NCBI GenBank assembly: GCA_945910005.1
Contig: OX246743.1
Location: 7,723,089 to 7,787,088 of the forward strand
DNA from: Isoperla grammatica
Lineage: Eukaryota; Arthropoda; Insecta; Plecoptera; Perlodidae
Direction of reading: 5' to 3'
Length of the DNA: 64,000 bases
Below, in pieces: positions 1 through 10,446 of the stretch. The translations under genes were made by a program, and so were the position numbers. Position 1 is the first letter of the stretch, and each line of letters starts with the position of its first letter. The notes beneath the pieces were generated by a model. That model was given only the letters and a program-made list of their open reading frames with translations. It made no database searches and was not told the DNA's origin.

Positions 1-245
1 TTGGCATTTTGTCCTGTTCATCCTTCAGATACTTACATACGGTACAAGAAGGCATCTACCTGGTGCTTCCTGTCTTGTTCCCCAACTCCACACATCCTAC
101 ATCCTACTGGATTCGAAAACCCCAAATCTATGTAGGTGCTTGCCAAGCAGCTGTACGCTTCGTATTAAAAGCATTAATGCATGGAGTTGACTATAAAGCG
201 TCACTAATCTTTATTTACTTTTAACCGTTTCTCTGTTTATTTCAG
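1..245. other. Left flank, no supported gene
   Basis: A + frame is open from 9 to 224, but it has no clear splice support or recognisable motif, so I do not call it coding. The last 20 bases form a pyrimidine-rich tract ending in TTTATTTCAG, which is a good 3' splice site for the exon candidate that begins at 246. Confidence 0.4.
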
Positions 246-455
246 CAACTCCCGGCGGACGTAAGACACAAGAATCAGGACAACGTCTCTTCGTTGGAAA
301 TCGTTTGGGAACCGAACCCAGCGGTTCCGTTCACGACGACGCAAACGGTCGAAATGTTCAGCGTCGTCACAATCCTCTTGACCAAGGCTCAAAACGTACT
401 CAGACTTGAATCCATTTTGGTCAGACCTTCAATGTCAGGCATGTGTCCAGTTTAG
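246..455 (+). CDS. Candidate 3'-terminal coding exon, unknown gene
   Basis: A strong acceptor (tract TTTCTCTGTTTATTTCAG) ends at 245. After it, two of three frames stay open for a long way. The frame starting at 246 (CAA CTC CCG GCG) runs 69 codons to TAG at 453-455, and its translation looks globular, for example EIVWEPNPAVPF and ILLTKAQNVLRLESILVRP. The frame starting at 248 stops at 407-409 and reads as a basic, Gly/Ser/Arg-rich chain. I prefer the first, but sequence alone does not settle it. A GTAAGA at 261-266 could also end a 15-nt microexon. No AATAAA follows closely. The family is not recognised, and the rest of the gene would lie left of the window. Confidence 0.3.
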   Translation, partial: QLPADVRHKNQDNVSSLEIVWEPNPAVPFTTTQTVEMFSVVTILLTKAQNVLRLESILVRPSMSGMCPV

Positions 456-733
456 TTTAATTAGTTATAAGTAAACGACTCTCCAGAGAGTTCCAAATAC
501 CACTTAAACGTGTGTATCATCGACAAAGGTTGTCTTAAGCTAGGTTTTTAGATTGAATAAGAACGCACATCTCTAATTATGAATGGTTTGGATTGGTAAG
601 CAATACTTGTACAGTATTCAAGGATTTTTATGTTCGATTTTTTTAAAATCTATGGACATGTCCGAATTTAGAAGTATGAATACTTGTATCCTTGTGCTCA
701 TCAACTTCACTTGAAAATGTGCATACTCATACA

Positions 734-1921
734 TAGGGGTGTGCGAGTAGCACTTTTCCAAATCGAGTCGAGTTCGAGTAGTAAATAACTCGCGAGTTTT
801 GAGTCGAGTTTCGAGTAGTGCCTGAATATAATGAAAAGATACAGGAAAGGAATAACTACCGGTGGAGGACTAAGCAGACTAGACCTAGGACCCCATCTTA
901 GCTACTGCCGAGTTCACCTAGGCTAGACCTTGGCCTAAAAGCTGTCCCTGAGGCCTAAGCCTATCTGGGGCTAAGCCTAAAATCATATATACTGTAATTT
1001 GTTCAATATTATTGTCTCCCTAGGCCTAAGGCTCAATAGATGCTAAATTCTGCCAACTGGGCCTAGGCCTACGTGATCTAGACAAGGAAAGTACTAAGGC
1101 TTGGCCTAGGTCTTGGGCCTTGGGTTGGGATAGGCCATGCTAGAAGCATGGCCAAATGCTAGGCTTAGGACTAGGCATACACTGTACATGGGGACCTGGC
1201 ACAGGAGAAGGACTTTAAGAGAAACAATAGAACTACAGTGTTATCTGTTTTGCAGATGGGTTGTCAGATGGCCACTTTTGTTTTTGTGCGACCTTGTTGG
1301 CGAGTGTTTCCCCATTTTGAGGTTAATAATGCAAAGATTACATTTTGAGCTTAAGTTGTATGGAACGTTTTAAAAATGATTCCAAATACATGATGATCAG
1401 TAGGGAATATAATAATATAATATCTTTGATGGTTAGGTACCCTTAGGTCTAGGAGGCCTAGGCCTATGCGTCAGCGATCTCGTAGGCCTAGGTTCTTGAA
1501 GATTCCCTTCCATTTGTTTGGCTGCCACTTCTACATCATCCACACTTTCATCGATTAGTTCACAAAAACCGCAGACACTTTGCGAATTTGCGGAAGTATA
1601 GGCCTAATAAGCGCCGTCTGCGCCAAAGATATTAACATTATCACTACGTTATTGGGTCTGCGCGGTCCGCGTGTATCGATCTGCTCGATAATGATCGATA
1701 GGTCACTTTTTCTTCAAAGTCGATTGTAAAATCGATACTTAAAAGCTATTTTCGGATACTGGCGAGCACCTATTGGCGGTATTTTTAACCAGTTGAATAC
1801 GGCGGCTCAGTCAATCAAAACTACTCGAACTCGACTCGTATTTCGTGAAAAACTCGATCACCTCGAGTCGAGTAGTAACTACTCGATCAAACTCGACTTT
1901 TCGAGTACTCGCACACCCCTA
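734..1921. mobile_element. Non-autonomous hAT transposon, 1188 bp
   Basis: The ends are inverted repeats starting TAGGGGTGTGCGAGTA. The outer 16 bases match perfectly, and beyond them lie looser copies of GAGTCGAGT-type words on both sides. The flanks carry a perfect 8-bp target duplication, CTCATACA, at 726-733 and 1922-1929. Terminal TA(G)4 and an 8-bp duplication are typical of the hAT superfamily. No transposase frame is visible. The interior is rich in palindromic AGGCCTAGG words (about 890-1,160 and 1,440-1,500). The first 12 bases of the ends are shared with the element at 4630-5514, so the two may have used related transposases. Confidence 0.87.
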
Positions 1922-2139
1922 CTCATACAGACTTGAATTTCAAATAATTTCGACTTTGCATGATAACCTATCTGATTGGTAAATAAACACGTGACATTTC
2001 CAGCCTCTTTGACTGCCGCAAATTGTTATTGAATGAAATCAATCTATTATCTAATCAAACAAGCTATGGAGGTGGAAATGGACGAAAAGTAGGGTTATCC
2101 GAGTATGTAAAGAACAATGCAAACTAATTACATACTTAC

Positions 2140-2303
2140 ATTATATCCACAATGATGATTTGTTGGCTTGAGGTTTCGAAAGTTACATTTTGTTGTGCTT
2201 GGCAATTCACGTAGGCTACACTACTTAAAGTAGGCGAGCATGAATTGGTAGCTGTGTTCTCGCAGTCTTGCCAACTTCTACTCACTGACTTCCAATTCAG
2301 ACA
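2140..2303 (-). CDS. Candidate internal exon on the minus strand
   Basis: Read on the minus strand, an acceptor-like tract (TTTCAACTTTCAAG) precedes base 2303, and a near-consensus donor GTAAGTATG begins at base 2139. Between them one frame is open, and its translation has spaced cysteines and hydrophobic strands (for example SWQDCENTATNSC, AYVNCQAQQNVTF, QQIIIVDI), as in an extracellular module. The same frame also continues upstream to an ATG at 2345. No domain family is recognised and no partner exon was found, so this may be a chance match. Confidence 0.28.
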
Positions 2304-2742
2304 CTTGAAAGTTGAAATGGTTGCCAATTTCCCACTTTTAATCAATTCAACACAAGTTTACAAGTTTTTTTTTTACATCCAATTCGGACAACATTGGAGG
2401 TACGTACATTAAATGATACTGTTACTGGTCAACCGTATGATGTGCGGATCTTAATTTATTTACAGTACATAGATAGGTAACGTATCTATCTATGAGACCA
2501 GAGGTGTATTTTTGTATAGGTACAGTCATCATTTTCAAATAATATTGGACTACAGTAGTCAGGCATTTGGTACATAAATCATAATGCTGTGTAGGTCTAC
2601 CTAATGTAATAAGACACTTATTTGCTTGCAAAGCAAAATGTATGGTGAAGCAATTCTCTAAAGTAAACTATTTACAATACAACCTTGATATAACGAGGCT
2701 CCACGGAAAATAGGTTGTATAAAAATATCAATAATGAAAGGA
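2304..2742. other. AT-rich stretch without a supported gene
   Basis: Short open frames exist on the minus strand, but they have no splice context or protein-like character. A poly-T run lies near 2365-2374. Confidence 0.4.
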
Positions 2743-2846
2743 CTGAAATAGTGACAGATAAGATTTGTTGCAGAGTAGGACTTTCAGTAATTGTCTGAAA
2801 TAGTGACAGATAAGATTTGTGGCAGAGTAGGACTTTCAGTAATTGT
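2743..2846. repeat. Tandem duplication, 2 x 52 bp
   Basis: A 52-bp segment beginning CTGAAATAGTGACAGATAAG occurs twice in direct succession (2743 and 2795) with one clear mismatch (TTGTTGCAG versus TTGTGGCAG). This looks like a recent slippage or unequal-exchange event. Confidence 0.9.
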
Positions 2847-3002
2847 AATCACATGAAAGAAAGATTACAAAAAACTGAAGAGTTATGATAAAAAGTAGCT
2901 ACCAACTCTTGATTCTGATTATAAGGAACATTTAATGTGTGAAAGTTATAAAAAAATCATTGATGTTGGAATCAAGCAATGAATGCTTGCCATATATTAA
3001 GG

Positions 3003-3740
3003 CAGGGTTGCCGTTTTTGTGGAGTTTATCCTCTTTTGCGGATTTTTAGGGTTCCTCGCGGACATGAGGATTAACGGCCAAATTGGCGGATTTCTACTAT
3101 TATTGTAAAAACCGTGAAATTTACTATAATTTGAAATATTGCCATAAAGAACGATTTAATAACGTAAAAAGTAAAGTTGGACAATCTACACTTGAACCCG
3201 CAGCATTGACACGATGTCTCAAAACACGTGTGAAATATTGAGATTTCAACTGATTTTTGTAAGTTGTCTTACTATACTAGCAAGCAGAGGGTGGAGCTTG
3301 TGTGGGAGACAGCCAATGCGGTACCTAAAGCGTTGTGATTGGTCTAGTAGTAAGTAGCGTCCTCTATCGTCAACTTTGCAGAACGTGTGTCTTAGTTTAG
3401 TGTACGATAGAGCGTGTTGCCTGTGCCTCGTTGGTAACAAGCAGAACCGTGAGCGTGAGCCCGTGACGTGACGACTGACTTTTCTCTATGAGTCTATGCT
3501 GTTATTTGCCTGGTTTCTTGTTTATATATATATATATATATAAATTATAATGGACAGGTTAATTCTTAAAGATCATCTGGCCATAGATATAAATGTGGCA
3601 TAACGCATAACCTAAAAAAATGTTTATTCTTTCACACTTTATAATATGCTAAGTTAAAGAATAAATGTGTTTTGGAGGATTTTTGAGGATTTTTTTTTGT
3701 ATCTTCAGAGGATTTAAAAAATTTCTTGGTGGCAACCCTG
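3003..3740. mobile_element. Non-autonomous hAT-like transposon, 738 bp
   Basis: The inverted ends are CAGGGTTGCC at the left and GGCAACCCTG at the right, with diverged extensions inward that share TCCTCT-type words. A perfect 8-bp target duplication TATTAAGG flanks it at 2995-3002 and 3741-3748. The CAGGG terminus and 8-bp duplication point to hAT. No transposase domain is visible. A (TA)n microsatellite lies inside at about 3523-3542. Confidence 0.85.
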
Positions 3741-3748
3741 TATTAAGG

Positions 3749-4621
3749 ATCAGTTGGTTTATGGGATGGCAGTAGTACTTAATTATTTTATTTGTAAATC
3801 ATGCAGTTCAGAGGGTTGAAACTATATTTTCATTACCTGCTATCTCGTATGTGCACTGCATTAGCCAGAGCGGACAAGTCAGTTTTTTCAGCAATGAGGA
3901 TGTCTTTTACTTGGCATAATATTCCGTAAATCCGAAAGCTTTTCTCATTTCTGTCTTCGAGTTTGACAAAACGGGATTTTCAATTCAAGTCAAATCGATT
4001 CAAATCAATTCGAGTCATCGAATTCAATTGGAAAAACAGGTTTATCTGAAATGACAACATGAATTCATTAACTGCTATGTGTGAGTTGATAATTGAACGA
4101 CTTCCTACTTGCATTTGACGTTATATCAAAAGAGAAAAATAACATTGCATCTTATGGGGATTCGTCAGGACTTTTATCAAAACGACGTAATACTACGAAC
4201 AACATTGTATCAAGCGACGTAATATCAAGGTTGTGCTGTACTTCAGACTTGAAAAATTCTAAGCAACCCTCCCCCCCCTGTAAAGGTGTTTTCCAATACC
4301 TGCACTGGACCGCACTGAATGCGCCAGTTAACAATTAGAACAACAATACAGAACAATACAACAGAAGCACCGAGTGCAACCCATTGGAAAACCTCATCCA
4401 TAAATTAATCTAGTACAGTTGTAAACAATCAGATGTAACAACAGTTGTAAGTCTAGATGTATAATTACCATGACATGCTTTGTGTTCAGTAATGATCTTC
4501 AATCTCCATAAAGCCCTTGCCATCATGTCGGCATCATAATCGGGATCGCAATCGTACATTTTTTCGTGCTAAATCATTAGGACACTACAATTTTATTGCG
4601 AACAGCGTCATAACAACCATA
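3749..4621. other. Stretch between two hAT insertions, no supported gene
   Basis: Two overlapping open frames on opposite strands (about 4093-4338) have no splice or motif support. A cluster of degenerate TCAAATCGATTC-like words lies at about 3983-4028. Nothing else is recognised. Confidence 0.4.
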
Positions 4622-4629
4622 TTTTTAAG

Positions 4630-5514
4630 TAGGGGTGTGCGGTTAACCGACTTTTCGGGTCGGGTCGGTTTTTTACTAACCGAACCGAAAATTCGTTTGA
4701 AAACCCGAAAGTCGGTTTTCCCGCGCGCGATGTTTGAAACGACCGTGACTGTTTCCTCCGCCTGCTAGATCGCACCGCTAAGCGTCGAGATATGTACGAC
4801 CTATCGATATATCGAACGTACATCGAACCAAGACGACCAACCATAGGCCTAGGCCACTAGAGGCTCTCGTCTGGTTTGTTGTAGTCGTCAACTTTCGTTG
4901 TTTATTTACATCCGTCGTGTGCTATAAAACGTAATTCTTGGTAAATAATAAAAATAAAATGCGTCGTACAGCCACAGGTAGGCCTAGGCCTAGAGCTTTA
5001 ATTATTGAGAGCGATGAAGATGCTGATGATCCACCGGAGCAGCCTCAGCGTAGGCAAGTTCCTTCCGAGCCTCAACAACGTGATATTGGCCTCTCAACCA
5101 AGGCAAATATTTGGGCACACTTTACCAAAATTAGTTCGATCCGTGCCAAGTGCAAGTATTGCGCCAGCCAATTAAAAACTGAGTTTGGTACGACGTCGAG
5201 CCTATATTTTCAAATATTCGCACAGGCCTAGTTTCTACCTCTTCTACTTCCCATAATCACAGGCATGCCATCAACTTCTTCCAAAATAAAGCACACAGTT
5301 GTTTCCTACTTCCCAGTTTTATTTTTATTTGGTTCTTACTTGCAAAGTCATGAATATGCTTAGTTTATTTAAAACAAAAAATGTTTGCCTACAAAATGTG
5401 GAATGGAGCTATATTATTTACGACTAACCGACCCGGAACCGAAAAACCGAGGTTATTACACTAACCGAACCGAAAACCGAACCGAGTTAAAAAAGTACTA
5501 ACCGCACACCCCTA
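4630..5514. mobile_element. Internally deleted hAT transposon, 885 bp
   Basis: The ends are perfect 16-bp inverted repeats, TAGGGGTGTGCGGTTA, extended inward by repeated ACCGAACCGAAAA-type words. The 8-bp target duplication TTTTTAAG is intact at 4622-4629 and 5515-5522. The element contains the start of a transposase-like frame with half of a BED zinc finger (4959-5231), which independently supports the hAT assignment. The rest of the transposase is absent, so the copy depends on enzyme made elsewhere. Confidence 0.92.
4959..5231 (+). pseudogene. hAT transposase N-terminal remnant with broken BED zinc finger
   Basis: The 90-codon frame opens at an ATG (4959). It starts with a basic and then acidic low-complexity region (acidic run SDEDADD near residues 18-24). 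A BED-finger-like segment follows: the aromatic pair Trp52 and Phe55 (IWAHF), the metal pair Cys65-x2-Cys68 (CKYC), then LKTEFGTTSSL, which matches the usual BED spacing. The two histidine ligands expected about 10-20 residues later are missing. The frame ends in FQIFAQA and a stop. BED fingers bind transposon DNA in hAT transposases and in domesticated ZBED proteins. Because it sits between intact hAT ends with the catalytic domain gone, I read it as a deletion relic. Confidence 0.7.
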
Positions 5515-5522
5515 TTTTTAAG

Positions 5523-6530
5523 TCAAACTTTTTCACGATTTCCGGATTGAGATTACAAATCCAATACCGACAATTGTGGTTGGGGCTTAACCAACATAAA
5601 ATGTGTTATGTAAAAATTAGATGTAATATATTGAATGCGTACATGTGCAATAATAAGTCAGGATATGCCTATCCTACAGTCAAACCTAGTCATGAAATTC
5701 ATTTGCAGTTCTGAATATTGTATGGTAGGTTCCATTGATCCAAGATAGTTATGGAAAAACATAGGCATGGATTAGATTAGCCAAACCTCCAGTAGCATCA
5801 AGAAATTGATCAAACAAATCTTTCAAATGTACCCCGTCTTAAACAGTAAAAATCAACTTTAGAATAGAACATTCTTTAATAATAGTGTTTGGAAGAGTCT
5901 GAAGTAAGGATTGAAATGATGTACAGTATTATGCAACATGTTATCTAGGCCTCTAGCTAAACATGGCTACGAGTTATACCACAATATCTCCCGAATGGTT
6001 CCACATTTATATCTAGTTGGCCTAAATAGGAAGTCGTTGTAGAAGGTGAGATCTATACTGACATGCCCCTCGGTTCAACTTTTAAAACTGTCCCATAAGA
6101 AACTAAAATATTATCGAAATATACCCTTCCAATAGTTATTTGTAAAGGCGTAGTCATTGAAAATGTTTCGTGACTAAGTCCAAGTGGGAGTTGAAAGTGA
6201 TCCATTTCAGTTGAACCATATCCAAATTTAAATTTTTAAAAGAAATGGACTTCCACACAAATGTGCGTGTACGTATTTAAAACGTCGAGTCTAGTGACTG
6301 TTACCTAATTTAACACGAGCAAATTGTTTCCCAAAGGGAGTGAGTGAGTCCAGTCCAGTTATTTCTGTTCAGTTATTTCTTTTTTGTACTGTATGTTAAA
6401 ACTGACTGATCTATTTTGTGTAAAGGTGTATTGTCATTGTCATGTACTTTAATTGTTCATCTGGTCAATCCTGAATTCATATTTATTACTATTTGTTGTC
6501 TAACAACATACTTAACAACTAGAATCATAT
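5523..6530. other. AT-rich stretch without a supported gene
   Basis: Only short, stop-broken frames are present and no repeat was recognised. It may be intronic or intergenic. Confidence 0.4.
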
Positions 6531-6665
6531 GTCGTCATTAGGTGCCGTAACAGAGACCGACAGTACACATCTCACGTCGTCATTAGGTGCCGTAACAGAG
6601 ACCGACAGTACACATCTCACGTCGTCATTAGGTGTCGTAACAGAGACCGACAGTACACATCTCAC
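6531..6665 (+). repeat. Tandem triplication, 3 x 45 bp
   Basis: Three adjacent 45-bp copies begin GTCGTCATTAGGTGCCGTAA. They differ at one visible base (GTGCCG versus GTGTCG in copy 3). Because 45 is a multiple of three, a + frame with ATG at 6529 reads a 15-residue repeat (SSLGAVTETDSTHLT) three times and stops at 6709-6711. The open frame is a trivial result of the period, and there is no evidence that it is translated. Confidence 0.9.
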
Positions 6666-6893
6666 TTTTTGTAAGGCACGAAAAGTTTTCCATCCAACTA
6701 CATTCTCATGAGATTTGACTGTAGGAACAGGCTGACAAACTAGTTTTTTACTTTTTATAATTTAATGTGGATATGTGATGTAACATTCTATATTTTATTT
6801 ATATTATTATGTTAAGTCTGTAAGGTTGGCACTAGGACAATGGCGTTACCCAGTCAGATTGCCAAGTTGGGTGCCATACCCAACAGTATTTGC

Positions 6894-7495
6894 TAGAGCT
6901 GTACCGATACCACATTTTTGCCGATTCCGATTCCGATGCCGATTCCAATTTTCTGCAGATTCCGATTCCACCGATACCGATTCTTTAATACAAACTATTA
7001 TTGCAAGTTATTTATTTTATTTTTATATTAGGTCTAGTAAATTAAATTAATTTGGATGCTACATATTATCTTAGACAAGCACATCTGTATATTTTTGGTA
7101 CCATCTGAAAACTGAACTAGGCAAGTTAAAAAAAAATGTATAATGCACATTAGGCCTAGGCTATGTAGGATGTGTTGAAAGGGTTAAGTACACAAACGTA
7201 TGCTAAACGTCGGTAGCGTGGTCGGTAGTGATACTGCGCCGGAACCACGCTAAAATCAACATGGCTGCCAATCGACTTGTCGATTTCAGCAAGTCGCTTC
7301 GTGATTGGTGCAACGCATAGTGACTTCGACTCTCGATAATCGATATATTTGAACGGAAATGGAAATTTTCGGGCGCTTCATTCAAAAGAATCGGTATCGG
7401 TAATATTGGGCCAAGAATCGGAATCGGCCGATTCTACCGATACCATGAAAAATCGCCGATTCTCAAGACTCGGTATCGGAATCGGTACAGCTCTA
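6894..7495. mobile_element. Non-autonomous hAT MITE, 602 bp
   Basis: The perfect terminal inverted repeat is TAGAGCTGTACCGAT. It continues inward as many copies of CCGATTCCGAT on the left and ATCGGAATCGG on the right. A perfect 8-bp target duplication GTATTTGC lies at 6886-6893 and 7496-7503. No transposase frame is present. The intact duplication argues for a fairly young insertion. Confidence 0.9.
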
Positions 7496-7503
7496 GTATT
7501 TGC

Positions 7504-8727
7504 TCATTGCACTGGTCAAGCTCTCTAATGGGGTAAATTCTTGTAGGTACTTGTCTTGTTCCGGCCATAAGATTCAATTTGTATTTAGTGTCGACTTGTG
7601 TACTAAATATTAATTAATTGCGTACTACAACTAGAACTAAAACTGAGTTCTATGTAAACTGTTTTTGAAAATATGTACCACTCAAGCTTCCTCACAAAAC
7701 AACAGAGTTATAGTTACTTATAGGACAGGATGGAAGTGGAAGTGCTGATTAGAGAAACATTTTTTTACGATTAATTCTCTCTATATTGAGCATTGATTAT
7801 TTAAAAAATTTCATTTTGTGGCATCTATTTTTTCTTTTTGTTAAAATTATGTGAAGATATTTAAAATCAATTTGATTGTTACTACTTCAAGGGTTAGAAT
7901 GCAATTCTTAGCTACATCTCAATAGGAATGGAAACACATTTTGTTTTTATTACTACCTTATTTATTTTTTTCACGGATGGCAGTTTAGCATTCGAAACCT
8001 AAAACGCTAAAAAGAACATATCTCTACCGATGTAACATTGCAACATTGAAGTGTAACATTGTACAGTACTCGTACAGTACTATGTAATTGGTAACTCGGT
8101 TACAAAGTTGAACGGAATGTTTAGATTGTGAAAGTGGAAAGGAACCACCTTGTCAAGTTGTTCTCGTTGTACTCTAAACAAACATCTTATTGATTGCAGT
8201 GATTGTTTTTTTGTTGGTTTTTTGCCTTTACTATGCTGACATAATATGTACTGAAAAGAAGATAATAACCCCCAACATCAACCTTTCAACTTTTTAGGGA
8301 GGTGGTGTTGGGGGGGGGGGGGGGGGGGAGAAACCTTCAAAGCAATTTGTATGCATGTACAATTTGTTTTATGTTAAAGGTGGGTTTACACACTTTGCTA
8401 AGGACTTTGACTAGAGGTTAAACGTGCAGAATGTGTGTTAACAACACTTATTCTTAACATTCGCACAAACGTTCAGCTAGGGACCGCTAGCGCTGTGGCG
8501 TAGAAAAGATACCAAACGTATATCTTCTACATTAGCTGCTCATTCAATTAAGAATAACTTTTTGTGAGAACCAATCGATAAAATTCACTGCAGTCATGGG
8601 AGAAAGCAGGTGTTGCTGGTTATCGTGTGTTAACCAGGAAACTAAGGCGTTCAATAGTTGCTAGTCACTACTTCTTATCCTTGGTAAAGAGTGTTAACCT
8701 CTCATAAATGTACAATCAAATAGTCCA
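7504..8727. other. Stretch without a supported gene; contains a G19 tract
   Basis: No convincing exon, RNA gene or known repeat is visible. A homopolymer of 19 G lies at 8310-8328. The stretch leads up to the foldback element that starts near 8728. Confidence 0.4.
8310..8328. repeat. Poly-G homopolymer (19)
   Basis: An uninterrupted G run. It is one of four C/G homopolymers of 17-19 bases in the window (others at 9402, 24116 and 54147). Confidence 0.9.
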
Positions 8728-10039
8728 AGAGCCAGCAACATAAAAGCTCCCCTCATAAGGTACATATGTTTTGACTATTGGAATAGGAGCGGAAAAACTA
8801 CTCTACTAACAAAACGCGCGTCTTACTCCTCAACGTGGGGGCTTTTAGGCCCCACAGGGGGCCAAAAAAGCCGAAAAAAGGCCCAAGGTTCCCCTCATAA
8901 GGTACATGGATGGAGTAAACGCCATTTTGTAGAGATAAGTGTCCCAAATACGAATTCGAAGAGTAAGACGGGATATTAGGGGGCGTTTACCGATCAGACG
9001 CCATTTTACCTAAAAAGGGCCATTTTTTATTTTCGCACATGCATGCGCTTAAACACTCAAATCATATCCGGAAATGTCTCGAGACGTAGAAAAACATACA
9101 TTTTAAAGAAATTTTGGGTTATTGTCCTCGCCAGACGCCCTCAAAAGCGGCCCAAAAAGGCCAAGGTTCCCCTCATAAGGTACATGGATGGAGTAAACGC
9201 CATTTTGTAGAGATAAGTGTCCCAAATAGGAATTCGAAGAGTAAGACGGGATATTAGGGGGCGTTTACCGATCAGACGCCATTTTGTCCAAAAAGGGCCA
9301 CTTTTTATTTTCACACGTGCACGCGCTTTAACACCCAAAACATCCTTAAATGCCCCTAGAGGTGAATACATTTCATAGATATTGTGTGATGTCCTCGCCA
9401 GCCCCCCCCCCCCCCCCCACAGCCTCGATCCGGATGCGATAGTTTTGAAGCTCCGCTTACAAAAAGTGGACCTTTTTTAATAAAATGCCGTCTGATCGGT
9501 AAACGCCCCCTAATATCCCGTCTTACTCTTCGAATTCCTATTTGGGACACTTATCTCTACAAAATGGCGTTTACTCCATCCATGTACCTTATGAGGGGAA
9601 CCTTGGCCTTTTTGGGCCGCTTTTGAGGGCGTCTGGCGAGGACAATAACCCAAAATTTCTTTAAAATGTATGTTTTTCTACGTCTCGAGACATTTCCGGA
9701 TATGATTTGAGTGTTTAAGCGCATGCATGTGCGAAAATAAAAAATGGCCCTTTTTAGGTAAAATGGCGTCTGATCGGTAAACGCCCCCTAATATCCCGTC
9801 TTACTCTTCGAATTCCTATTTGGGACACTTATCTCTACAAAATGGCGTTTACTCCATCCATGTACCTTATGAGGGGAACCTTGGGCCTTTTTTCGGCTTT
9901 TTTGGCCCCCTGTGGGGCCTAAAAGCCCCCACGTTGAGGAGTAAGACGCGCGTTTTGTTAGTAGAGTAGTTTTTCCGCTCCTATTTCAATAGTCAAAACA
10001 TATGTACCTTATGAGGGGAGCTTTTATGTTGCTGGCTCT
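8728..10039. mobile_element. Foldback element: 1.3-kb palindrome with about 560-bp arms
   Basis: Left arm (about 8728-9290) and right arm (about 9477-10039) are near-perfect reverse complements centred near 9383, separated by a non-symmetric spacer of about 190 bp containing a C17 run (9402-9418). The outer edges are AGAGCCAGCAACATAAAAG on the left and its complement on the right. Each arm also contains an internal direct repeat of about 278 bp period. The word CCCCTCATAAGGTACAT occurs at 8749, 8891 and 9169, and its complement about 9582, 9859 and 10002. Open frames in the arms are palindrome shadows. No target duplication was found. It is best described as a foldback or long-TIR MITE, with no encoded enzyme seen. 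Confidence 0.85.
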
Positions 10040-10255
10040 CCGTCTAAAAAGTAATAAACTGTATCCTTGAATCTAAATAGTTACAACTTACAATATTATG
10101 CTTTGCTTTAAGATTCTTTGATAAAGCAAAAACTGTATGTATGGTATTGACTCTCAAGTATTTTTGTAAAACGTATAGTATATTGTAAAGAATTATTTTC
10201 CAATGTCACCTATGCATTCTAGGATACTAGTGTATCATGATTTTTCATTTTATAG

Positions 10256-10333
10256 GCTCAAAACCTGTTCAGCCAACTCAAGAGTGCTAGCAGCCAACTC
10301 AAGAGTGCTAGCAAAAATACTATGTACTATTAA
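10256..10333 (+). CDS. Candidate 3'-terminal exon with a 7-codon duplication
   Basis: The tract TTTTTCATTTTATAG is a good acceptor ending at 10255. The frame from 10256 reads 25 codons (AQNLFSQLKSASSQLKSASKNTMYY is the sense of it, in parts: AQNLF, then SQLKSAS twice, then KNTMYY) to TAA at 10331-10333. A canonical AATAAA follows at 10441-10446, about 108 nt beyond the stop, as expected for a last exon. A perfect 21-bp tandem duplication at about 10272-10313 makes the SQLKSAS repeat. Another frame is also open to a TAA a little further on. No partner exon or family is recognised. Confidence 0.35.
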   Translation, partial: AQNLFSQLKSASSQLKSASKNTMYY

Positions 10334-10440
10334 CAAAGTCAATTTGTTTTAATGCAACAAGTGGATGGATGACAGATTTGAACGTTCAGTTATTTTTATT
10401 TTGATAAATTGATTTACAAGACCCACACACAAACTTGTGT

Positions 10441-10446
10441 AATAAA
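10441..10446 (+). terminator. Candidate polyadenylation signal AATAAA
   Basis: A canonical hexamer about 108 nt after the candidate stop codon at 10331-10333. The region is AT-rich, so the hexamer by itself has limited weight. Confidence 0.3.

Noticed and set aside
9141..9550. Frames of 64-76 codons in the foldback element
   Set aside because: They mirror each other across the palindrome and have no recognisable domain.
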